Under the pieces are notes generated by a model. That model did not search any database. It was given only the letters and a program-made list of their open reading frames with translations, and had not been told where the DNA came from. Below are positions 1 to 5,974 of a stretch of DNA of 9,008 bases, piece after piece. This DNA comes from an uncultured Bacteroidales bacterium. GTDB taxonomy: Bacteria > Bacteroidota > Bacteroidia > Bacteroidales > Lentimicrobiaceae. Position numbers and translations under genes: made by a program. Each line of letters starts with the position of its first letter. The stretch's first letter is position 1. Where the stretch lies: positions 1 to 9,008 of the forward strand of contig CALMDN010000125.1 in NCBI GenBank assembly GCA_937864935.1, given 5' to 3'.

Positions 1-6
1 AACATT

Positions 7-34
7 GTCATTCTGAGCGTTAGCGAAGAACCTC
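7..34. repeat. Degenerate dispersed-repeat copy (GTCATTCTGAGCG type)
   Basis: The stretch begins GTCATTCTGAGCG and continues TTAGCGAAGAACCTC. It closely resembles a short intergenic repeat that I recall from many Bacteroidota and other genomes, of the form GTCATTCTGAGCG-n-AGCGAAGAATCT. The TTCT near the left and AGAA near the right give it weak dyad symmetry. It lies about 50 bases before the four-helix-bundle gene, outside any coding region I can support. Recognition is from memory of the motif. Only one copy is visible, so its repeat status is not shown by this window. Confidence 0.5.
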
Positions 35-82
35 ATAATTTAACCGGACAACAGTAATTCAAAATCAATAAATAATTTCGTT

Positions 83-109
83 ATGGATGATTTTAGATTT
101 GAAAATTTT
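83..109 (+). other. Out-of-frame N-terminal codons of the four-helix gene
   Basis: An ATG at 83 opens nine codons reading MDDFRFENF. This resembles the usual N-terminus of S23/IVP-family four-helix proteins (MxDFRFExLxIW). The frame then leaves the family and stops after 19 codons. If one T is removed from the T run at 106-109, the reading becomes MDDFRFENLDIWKDAI, continuous with the downstream gene. The original start was therefore probably here, separated from the rest of the gene by a single-base insertion or a sequencing error. Confidence 0.6.
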
Positions 110-440
110 AGACATCTGGAAAGATGCAATTGCTTGTTCTGATAAACTCTTTGATTGTGCTGAATCAGCAGATTTAAAAAGGTTATACAAATTTGCTGAA
201 CAGTTACGATCTGCAACCTTGAGTATTTCCAATAATATTGCAGAAGGCTCCGGCTCTTATTCAGATAGGGATTTTGCGAATTTTCTCAATATCGCCCGGC
301 GTTCGGCTTTTGAATGCGCCAACATTCTATTTATTTTTGAGCGAAGAAATATCATCACTTCTATCCATCGTCTTGAGCTCTACGAAGAGTTACTTTTTTT
401 GAGTAAGAAAATAACCAACTTCCGCAAAAAGCTTATTTGA
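87..440 (+). CDS. Four-helix-bundle protein, S23/IVP family, probable 5' frameshift
   Basis: This encodes 117 residues of the four-helix-bundle family named for proteins encoded in 23S rRNA intervening sequences. The family core spans residues 40-76: LRSATLSISNNIAEGSG, then SYSDRDFANFLNIA, then RRSAFE. The motif DIWKDA at 9-14 matches the conserved start of helix 1. Members are small, soluble and apparently all-helical. Their biochemical role is mostly unknown, and the relative Avd assists diversity-generating retroelements. No rRNA, reverse transcriptase or template repeat lies nearby, so this is a free-standing copy. The ATG at 87 gives an open frame but a non-family N-terminus (MILDLKIL). 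The likely original start is the ATG at 83, one frame away. The gene is AT-rich: bases 181-240 are 33% G+C by hand count, against 58% for 1861-1920 in the exporter. That suggests acquisition from elsewhere. Whether a working protein is made is unclear. Confidence 0.8.
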   Translation: MILDLKILDIWKDAIACSDKLFDCAESADLKRLYKFAEQLRSATLSISNNIAEGSGSYSDRDFANFLNIARRSAFECANILFIFERRNIITSIHRLELYEELLFLSKKITNFRKKLI

Positions 441-463
441 CAAACATGAACCATATACTTATT

Positions 464-514
464 GCTCTGTGCCCTGCGCCCTGCGCTCTATGCCTTTCGC
501 TCTGCGCTCTGCGC
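464..514. repeat. Heptanucleotide tandem array, consensus GCYCTGC, 7 copies
   Basis: Seven consecutive 7-base units start at 464, 471, 478, 485, 492, 499 and 506, followed by a partial GC at 513-514. Units 2 and 3 are both GCCCTGC, and units 6 and 7 are both GCTCTGC. Units 1 (GCTCTGT), 4 (GCTCTAT) and 5 (GCCTTTC) are diverged. The array lies between the stop of the four-helix gene and the 3' end of the convergent dehydrogenase gene, 11 bases from the latter's stop. Seven is not a multiple of three, so a coding repeat is unlikely. Confidence 0.85.
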
Positions 515-525
515 ATAAACTAAAA

Positions 526-1476
526 TCACTCATTCCTCCAAAACTTCCCGATCTTCTCAACCAGCACCTTTGCCATCTTTAAATTCGATTCGTGTGTCCA
601 GCCGGCAATGTGCGGGGACAAAACCACTTTATCGCAATTGATCAGGCGCCTGAAAGGTTCGGGAAGGCTTTCTGACTCCAGGTTCTCAAAGGAGAGCTTT
701 TCGTACTCAAGCACATCAAGGGCTGCTCCAACCACTTTTCCTTCGTCGATGGCATCCATCAGGGCAGCGGTATCGAGGCACTGACCCCGGGAGGTATTGA
801 TCACGGTAATTGGTTTCCTGAAACGGCTCAGCCAGTCGCGGTTTACCAGACCGAGGGTTTCATCCGTGAGCGGGACGTGCAGGCTCACCACATCGGCTTC
901 CTGGAATACGGTTTCCATGGTCACCTCCCTGACAAACATTTCGCTGTACCCTGTCTTGTATTTGTCGTAGGCAATTACTTCGGCTCCGAAACCGCTCAGC
1001 TTTTCGGCGAAAGCACTGCCCATATTTCCGTAACCGATGATGGCGATGGTTTTACCACCGATTTCGGTTCCGCGGTTGCCTTCGCGTATCCATATGCCCT
1101 GTCTCACCTCCTGATCGGCCCTGCGCAGGTGGTTGAAGAGCACAAGCAGCATGCCTATGGCCTGTTCTCCCACGGCGTCGCGGTTGCCTTCGGGAGCATT
1201 GAGGCAAACAATTCCCTTTGATTCGGCATAAGCCTGATCGATGTTCTCCATACCTGCCCCAACCCTGCCGATAAACTTCAGCCTGCCTGCCTGATCAAGT
1301 GCCTCGCGGTCAAGCCTGATCTTACTACGCACAATGATTCCCTCGCAATCGCCCAGCAGAGGCAGAATCTCCTCACGCCGGAGCACCGGTACATGTGAAC
1401 AATCAAATCCCAGTGCTTCAAGACCTTCGGCGAGGCTGGGATGGGTGGTATCCAGAAAAAGAACGTTCGGCTTCAT
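526..1476 (-). CDS. D-2-hydroxyacid dehydrogenase, phosphoglycerate dehydrogenase-like
   Basis: A 316-residue NAD-dependent oxidoreductase of the D-isomer-specific 2-hydroxyacid dehydrogenase family. It interconverts a 2-hydroxyacid and its 2-oxoacid in the cytoplasm. The N-terminal catalytic half includes RVGAGMENID at 71-80. The NAD-binding Rossmann domain has GYGNMG at 148-153 and the ribose-binding Asp171. The expected catalytic triad is present: Arg230 (NTSRG), Glu259 (ALDVLEYE) and His289 (SPHIAGW). The enzyme ends soon after the catalytic domain and has no ACT or other regulatory extension, so it would be a short-form phosphoglycerate dehydrogenase if it acts in serine synthesis. No serC or other serine gene is adjacent, so the exact substrate is open. 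About 20 residues after Glu259 (KLSFENLESESLPEP onward) look longer than in the textbook enzyme. The ATG at 1476 lies 19 bases after a promoter-like octamer. Confidence 0.88.
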   Translation of the reverse strand: MKPNVLFLDTTHPSLAEGLEALGFDCSHVPVLRREEILPLLGDCEGIIVRSKIRLDREALDQAGRLKFIGRVGAGMENIDQAYAESKGIVCLNAPEGNRDAVGEQAIGMLLVLFNHLRRADQEVRQGIWIREGNRGTEIGGKTIAIIGYGNMGSAFAEKLSGFGAEVIAYDKYKTGYSEMFVREVTMETVFQEADVVSLHVPLTDETLGLVNRDWLSRFRKPITVINTSRGQCLDTAALMDAIDEGKVVGAALDVLEYEKLSFENLESESLPEPFRRLINCDKVVLSPHIAGWTHESNLKMAKVLVEKIGKFWRNE

Positions 1477-1495
1477 AGTCAGATGTTTTTCAGAG

Positions 1496-1503
1496 CAAAG
1501 TTA
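1496..1503 (-). promoter_or_regulatory. Promoter -7 element for the dehydrogenase gene
   Basis: On the minus strand the bases read TAACTTTG followed by C. This matches the Bacteroidota -7 consensus TAnnTTTG exactly. It ends 19 bases before the dehydrogenase ATG, implying a short 5' leader. I see no clear -33 TTTG at the usual distance upstream, so the call rests on the -7 octamer and its position. Confidence 0.5.
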
Positions 1504-1525
1504 GCAACAATTTTAACCCTCAGTG

Positions 1526-1539
1526 TTAAGAATTCTTAA
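1526..1539. repeat. Perfect 14-bp palindrome in the divergent intergenic region
   Basis: TTAAGAATTCTTAA is identical to its reverse complement and is centred on GAATTC. It lies between the promoter-like octamers of the divergent dehydrogenase and exporter genes, 22 bases upstream of the dehydrogenase octamer. A dimeric regulator could bind here. No regulator gene is adjacent, and an AT-rich palindrome of this size can arise by chance. Confidence 0.6.
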
Positions 1540-1543
1540 GCCA

Positions 1544-1577
1544 TTGCCGCGCATTCCCTTTAATTGTCGTAACTTCG
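1544..1577 (+). promoter_or_regulatory. Putative promoter of the RND/MMPL exporter gene
   Basis: TAACTTCG at 1570-1577 differs from the Bacteroidota -7 consensus TAnnTTTG at one position and is followed by C. A TTG at 1544-1546, 23 bases upstream, could serve as the -33 element. The octamer ends 33 bases before the exporter ATG. Position and orientation fit, but the match is imperfect. Confidence 0.4.
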
Positions 1578-1610
1578 CCCTCTTTCAACTTAAGCATTAA
1601 ACAGCAGGAT

Positions 1611-4004
1611 ATGTGGAATTTGCTGGTGCGGTTGATTCTGAGAAACAGGCCTGGTATTCTGGTAGTTATCGGAATTTTAACCGTATTGATGGCCTGGCAG
1701 GGGCTTGGGGTAAAACTTTCGTACGATGGCGTCCGTATGCTGCCGACAACCGACTCGGCGATCATAGAATACGATGCCTTTAAAAAACGGTTTGGCGAAG
1801 ATGGCAGTGTGATCGTTATCGGGTTGCAGAACCCCGATATGTTCCGGCTCGATGAACTTACCGCCTGGTACGATCTGTCGGAAGACATGGCCAAAGTAGA
1901 TGGCGTTGCCGGGGTTACCTCTATCACCCGGGCCATGAACATCGTGAAGAACGACAGCCTGCGAAAATTCGAGTTCCTTCCCGTAGTTACAGAGCGCCCG
2001 CAAACCCAGGCCGACGCTGATTCCGTTAAAAGCAGACTGAAGGGGATGCTCTTCTATCAGGGTTTACTCTTTAACCCCGAAACGCATGCCTACCTGCTTG
2101 CCGTTACCCTCGACAAAAACAAAATCAACGATAAGCAACGGCTGGTGGTTACCGACAACATTGTAGCCTGTGCCCAATCCTATACCGCAAAAACCGGACA
2201 CGAGCTGCACTATTCAGGCATGCCATACATCCGCACAGTGATGACCCGGAAAATCAAAAGTGAGCTCTTTCTCTTTATTTTCCTTTCTATCGGCATCGCC
2301 GCAGTTATCCTGTTCCTCTTTTTCAGATCGTTAAAGGTGGTCATCAGTTCGCTCGTGGTGGTTGCCATCAGCATCATCTTCACCCTGGGTCTGATCGGCA
2401 TTTTCGGTTACAAGATCAGTATACTCACCGGGGTAATCCCTTCACTCATTGTGGTGATTGCCATCGAAAACTGCATCTACATCCTGAATAAATACCACTG
2501 GGAATACCGCAACCACGGCAACAAAATCAAGGCCTTGTCGCGGGTTGTGCGGCGTATTGGTTTCGCTTCCCTGATGGTAAATACAGCCACGGCCGCCGGC
2601 TTTGCCGCTTTCATACTGGTTTCCAATCAGTTGCTCCGCGAGTTTGGCATCATTGCCGCCATCAGCATCATGCTCGAATACCTGTTGTGCATTTTATTGC
2701 TTCCCATTCTTTTCAGTTACATGAAACCGCCGACCGAGAAGCACCTGGCACACCTCAACAACCGGATTTTCAGCGGCATTCTTGAAAAAATCATCTACTA
2801 CATTCAGTATCGCAGAAAAGTGATCTTTGCCATCGCCGGTCTTTCGCTGCTGGCAGGTATCGGGGGCATGATGATGATGAAAACCTCGGGCAAGGTGGTC
2901 GACGACATATCTGAAACCAGCGTCCTGTATCAGGACCTTAAGTTTTTTGAAACACAGTTTGGCGGTGTGATGCCGTTTGAGATTTCCATCGACACCAAAA
3001 AGCCCAAGGGGGTGATGAAACTCTCAACCATAGAACGGATTGAAGAGCTGCAGACCGAAGTTCTCAAAAACAAAGAATTCTCAAAGCCCCTCAGTGTAGC
3101 CGAGCTCTCAAAATTTGCCAAACAGGCCTACTTCAACGGGAATCCTGCCATGTATGAGATTCCCAATTCTCAGGAAAGGAATTTTGTATTCTCCTACTTC
3201 CCTACCAATGCGAAAAGCCAGAAAGGACTGCTCAACTCCTTTGTCGACAGCACCCAGCAGGTTACAAGGGTGAGCTTTCAGATGGCCGATATCGGCACAC
3301 GGGAGATGAACCGACTGCTCGACACCATCCGGCCGAAAGTGGCTGAAATCTTTCCTGCCGATAAATATGATGTCAGCATCACCGGCAACAGCGTGGTCTA
3401 TACCAGGGGTACCGAGTTCCTCATCAAGCACCTGTTTGAAAGTGTGCTTATCGCCATTGGCTTTATCTCGCTGCTTATGGCCCTGATGTTTTCGAGTTTC
3501 CGCATGATCGTGGTCTCGATGCTGCCCAACATCATCCCACTGATCATAACGGCAGCCATCATGGGTTTTACCGGGGTCCCCGTGAAACCATCCACCATCA
3601 TCGTATTCAGCATTGCACTGGGCATCTCTGTCGACAATGCCATACAATACCTGTCGCGCTACCGGCATGAACTGAAGATTACGGGCAACGATATCCGGTT
3701 GTCGACCATCAATGCCCTGCGTGAAGCCGGCTTCAGTATGATTTATACCTCCATTGTGCTGGTACTCGGATTCAGTGTGTTCATGGTATCTGAATTCGGC
3801 GGCACCCAGGCACTTGGTATGCTCGTGTCAACCACCCTTTTTATCGCCATGTTCTTCAACATCATGGTGTTGCCTTCGCTGCTTCTGGTACTCGACAAGT
3901 ACGTGGTTACCAAGGCATTCGCATCGGAACCCCTTATTGAGGTTTACGATGGTGAGGATACCGAATCCGATCCGGAAGCAGATAAAGATGATGTAACAAT
4001 ATAA
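1611..4004 (+). CDS. RND-superfamily exporter, MMPL type
   Basis: A 797-residue inner-membrane transporter with the duplicated RND/MMPL layout. TM1 lies near 15-33, followed by an extracytoplasmic domain to about 215. TM2-TM6 lie near 218-238, 242-264, 270-292, 318-338 and 343-369, and TM7 near 403-422. A second large extracytoplasmic domain runs to about 604. TM8-TM12 lie near 606-628, 631-653, 660-680, 705-727 and 735-761. MLPTTDSAIIEYDAFKKRFG (43-62) is the typical first-loop start of MMPL exporters. TM10 carries GISVDNAIQYL with Asp675, at the usual proton-relay position. The equivalent spot in TM4 (IAIENCIYIL) has Glu285. The C-terminal tail (777-797) is strongly acidic. Family members usually move lipids or other hydrophobic molecules driven by the proton gradient; the substrate here cannot be told. 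No membrane-fusion or outer-membrane partner is adjacent. AGGA one base before the ATG is too close to be a normal ribosome site. Confidence 0.88.
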   Translation: MWNLLVRLILRNRPGILVVIGILTVLMAWQGLGVKLSYDGVRMLPTTDSAIIEYDAFKKRFGEDGSVIVIGLQNPDMFRLDELTAWYDLSEDMAKVDGVAGVTSITRAMNIVKNDSLRKFEFLPVVTERPQTQADADSVKSRLKGMLFYQGLLFNPETHAYLLAVTLDKNKINDKQRLVVTDNIVACAQSYTAKTGHELHYSGMPYIRTVMTRKIKSELFLFIFLSIGIAAVILFLFFRSLKVVISSLVVVAISIIFTLGLIGIFGYKISILTGVIPSLIVVIAIENCIYILNKYHWEYRNHGNKIKALSRVVRRIGFASLMVNTATAAGFAAFILVSNQLLREFGIIAAISIMLEYLLCILLLPILFSYMKPPTEKHLAHLNNRIFSGILEKIIYYIQYRRKVIFAIAGLSLLAGIGGMMMMKTSGKVVDDISETSVLYQDLKFFETQFGGVMPFEISIDTKKPKGVMKLSTIERIEELQTEVLKNKEFSKPLSVAELSKFAKQAYFNGNPAMYEIPNSQERNFVFSYFPTNAKSQKGLLNSFVDSTQQVTRVSFQMADIGTREMNRLLDTIRPKVAEIFPADKYDVSITGNSVVYTRGTEFLIKHLFESVLIAIGFISLLMALMFSSFRMIVVSMLPNIIPLIITAAIMGFTGVPVKPSTIIVFSIALGISVDNAIQYLSRYRHELKITGNDIRLSTINALREAGFSMIYTSIVLVLGFSVFMVSEFGGTQALGMLVSTTLFIAMFFNIMVLPSLLLVLDKYVVTKAFASEPLIEVYDGEDTESDPEADKDDVTI

Positions 4005-4130
4005 GGGATTACAACCTGGCAAATCCGGCATTAACCATATATGAGGCAACCAGGAAGTTCTTGTGTTTTTTCTGAAATCCTTGAAAGTTTGCCTTTTTAA
4101 CCATTTTTGTCTGATAAAACCCAGCAACCC

Positions 4131-4988
4131 ATGAAAGGAATTATTCTGGCCGGAGGATCCGGAACGCGGCTTCACCCCCTCACTCTGGCAGTGAGCAAAC
4201 AGCTGATGCCCATTTACGACAAGCCCATGATCTACTACCCCCTGTCGGTACTGATGATGGCCGGTATCAACGAAATCCTGATCATTTCCACACCCCACGA
4301 CCTGCCCAATTTTGAAAAGCTGCTCGGGGATGGAAGATCACTGGGCTGCCGGTTCAGCTATGCCGTGCAACATGTCCCCAACGGGCTGGCACAGGCCTTT
4401 GTTATTGGCGCTCCTTTTATCGGCAACGATGATGCAGCGCTGATCCTCGGTGACAATATCTTTTACAGTTCCGGCCTGCAGAACCTCCTGAATGAGTGCC
4501 ACAAACCCAGTGGCGGGATTGTATTTGCCTACCACGTTTCAGATCCTGAGCGTTACGGAGTGGTTGAGTTCGACAACAGCGGCACGGCCATATCCATTGA
4601 AGAAAAACCAAAACAACCCAAATCAAATTACGCGGTTCCCGGTTTATACTTCTACGACAATTCGGTTGTTGAAGTAGCCCGCAACATCAAACCCAGTGCC
4701 AGGGGCGAATACGAAATAACCGATGTTAACCGTTATTACCTTGAAAAAGGTCTGTTAAAGGTAAAAGTAATGAGCCGTGGTACAGCCTGGCTGGATACAG
4801 GAACCTTCTCATCCCTTACCCAGGCTTCACAGTTTGTTGAAGTAATTGAAACCCGTCAGGGACTGAAGATCGGTTGTATCGAAGAGGTTGCCTACCGCAT
4901 GGGTTATATAAACAAGGAACAGTTGCATCTGCTTGCCCAGCCACTGATCAAGAGTGGTTACGGCGAATACCTGATGCATATTTCATAG
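4131..4988 (+). CDS. rfbA: Glucose-1-phosphate thymidylyltransferase
   Basis: This cytoplasmic nucleotidyltransferase joins dTTP and glucose-1-phosphate to give dTDP-glucose, the first step toward dTDP-L-rhamnose for surface polysaccharides. From the ATG at 4131 it has 285 residues, close to the family norm. Visible signatures are LAGGSGTRL at 6-14 (nucleotide loop with Arg13), [12 protein letters not shown] at 22-33 (Lys23), LGDN at 106-109 (metal-binding Asp108), EEKP at 157-160 (sugar-phosphate-binding Lys159) and WLDTGT at 220-225 (Asp222). The frame stays open upstream to a TTG at 4107. I chose 4131 because MKGIILAGG is the canonical N-terminus and the eight extra residues match nothing. 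rfbB, rfbC and rfbD are not in the window, so the rest of the pathway must lie elsewhere. The gene is followed after 11 bases by the prenyl synthase and is probably cotranscribed with it. Confidence 0.95.
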   Translation: MKGIILAGGSGTRLHPLTLAVSKQLMPIYDKPMIYYPLSVLMMAGINEILIISTPHDLPNFEKLLGDGRSLGCRFSYAVQHVPNGLAQAFVIGAPFIGNDDAALILGDNIFYSSGLQNLLNECHKPSGGIVFAYHVSDPERYGVVEFDNSGTAISIEEKPKQPKSNYAVPGLYFYDNSVVEVARNIKPSARGEYEITDVNRYYLEKGLLKVKVMSRGTAWLDTGTFSSLTQASQFVEVIETRQGLKIGCIEEVAYRMGYINKEQLHLLAQPLIKSGYGEYLMHIS

Positions 4989-4999
4989 AAAAATAAGGA

Positions 5000-5974
5000 A
5001 TGCCGCAAACAGAAGTACTACACGAAAAAATAGCGACAGCCCTCAGAAAGCTGCCCATTTATACCGAACCTTCAGGACTTTATCAACCCATCAGCTATAC
5101 CCTTGAGCAGGGAGGCAAACGCATACGCCCTTTACTGGCGCTGATCTCCGCCGGGGTATTTGGCGGTGACCCAGACAAGGCATTGCCGGCTGCCACAGCG
5201 ATAGAAATCTTCCACAACTTTACCCTGCTGCACGACGACATCATCGATCAGGCACCCTTGCGCCGTGGCCGTGAAACCGTTTACAAAAAGTGGAACATCA
5301 ACACGGCCATCCTTTCGGGTGATACCATGTTTGCCGTAGCCTATGGCGAACTCGCAAAATCCGACCCTGAGCTGCTGCCGCAACTGATGAAGGTATTTAC
5401 CAAAACAGCCATTGAAGTCTGCGAAGGACAACAATACGACATCGATTTTGAAGATTCCGATCAGGTAAGCATTGAGGGATACATCAACATGATCCGCCTG
5501 AAAACAGCTGTGTTGCTGGCAGCCAGCCTGAAGATCGGGGCACTGGTGGCTGGTGCCTCCGATGAAGACTGTGAGCGGATCTACCATTTCGGTGAAAACC
5601 TGGGCATTGCCTTTCAGCTGCAGGACGATCTGCTCGATGCCTTTGGCGATGAAGAACTCTTTGGCAAGAAAACAGGGGGCGATATTGTTGCCAATAAAAA
5701 AACCTACCTCTACCTGAAGGCCCTGGAGAACGCAGATGCCGCAACTGCTCATCAGCTCGTTGAGTTCTACAGTTTACGTAACCTGAACAACGAAGACAAG
5801 GTGGCCAGGGTGCTTGAGATATTTACCGAAACCGGGGTAAAAAACGAAACTGAACAGGCTGTTCTCCGGTATTATAACAAAGCCATCGGATTCCTCAACG
5901 ACATCCGCTGCAGCGATGAACAGAAGGCCCCGTTGCTGGAGCTTGCCGCCCGCATGCTTAACCGCAAATTCTGA
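5000..5974 (+). CDS. All-trans polyprenyl diphosphate synthase
   Basis: A 324-residue trans-isoprenyl diphosphate synthase that condenses isopentenyl diphosphate onto allylic diphosphates in the cytoplasm, supplying precursors for quinones or other isoprenoids. It shows GGKRIRP at 38-44, the first Asp-rich motif DDIID at 79-83, RRG at 88-90, the KT pair at 168-169, the second motif DDLLD at 209-213, and KK at 223-224 before GGD. The first Asp-rich motif has no two-residue insertion, unlike typical bacterial farnesyl synthases. Phe74, five residues before it, is a bulky residue at the position known to limit chain length, so a C15-C20 product is more likely than C40. The ATG is 11 bases after the rfbA stop. 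AAGGA abuts the ATG and is too close for a normal Shine-Dalgarno. The stop directly abuts the stop of the convergent ABC-F gene. Confidence 0.92.
   Translation: MPQTEVLHEKIATALRKLPIYTEPSGLYQPISYTLEQGGKRIRPLLALISAGVFGGDPDKALPAATAIEIFHNFTLLHDDIIDQAPLRRGRETVYKKWNINTAILSGDTMFAVAYGELAKSDPELLPQLMKVFTKTAIEVCEGQQYDIDFEDSDQVSIEGYINMIRLKTAVLLAASLKIGALVAGASDEDCERIYHFGENLGIAFQLQDDLLDAFGDEELFGKKTGGDIVANKKTYLYLKALENADAATAHQLVEFYSLRNLNNEDKVARVLEIFTETGVKNETEQAVLRYYNKAIGFLNDIRCSDEQKAPLLELAARMLNRKF

Noticed and set aside
73..80. Promoter -7 element TAATTTCG before the four-helix gene
   Set aside because: It matches the consensus with one mismatch but ends two bases before the ATG at 83, leaving no leader. In AT-rich sequence it is likely chance.
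87..440. Diversity-generating retroelement accessory protein (Avd)
   Set aside because: The four-helix family includes Avd, but the window has no reverse transcriptase, no template/variable repeat pair and no variable-type target gene, so the generic family name is all that is supported.
464..514. CRISPR-like array
   Set aside because: Units are 7 bases, directly adjacent with no spacers, and there are no cas genes. It is a simple tandem repeat.
877..1221. Plus-strand 114-residue open frame within the dehydrogenase gene
   Set aside because: It is a shadow of the NAD-binding domain on the opposite strand and has no recognisable motif.
3108..3668. Minus-strand 186-residue open frame within the exporter gene
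   Set aside because: It is antisense to a clear transporter gene, rich in His, Asp and Gly as expected for a shadow frame, and shows no recognisable domain.
4015..4071. Terminator after the exporter gene
   Set aside because: CCTGG (4015-4019) can pair with CCAGG (4050-4054) and a T run follows at 4066-4071, but the stem is only 5 bp with a 30-base loop and the T run is 11 bases away. It is too weak to call.
4107..4130. Longer rfbA start at TTG 4107
   Set aside because: It adds eight residues unlike any family N-terminus. The ATG at 4131 gives the canonical MKGIILAGG start.
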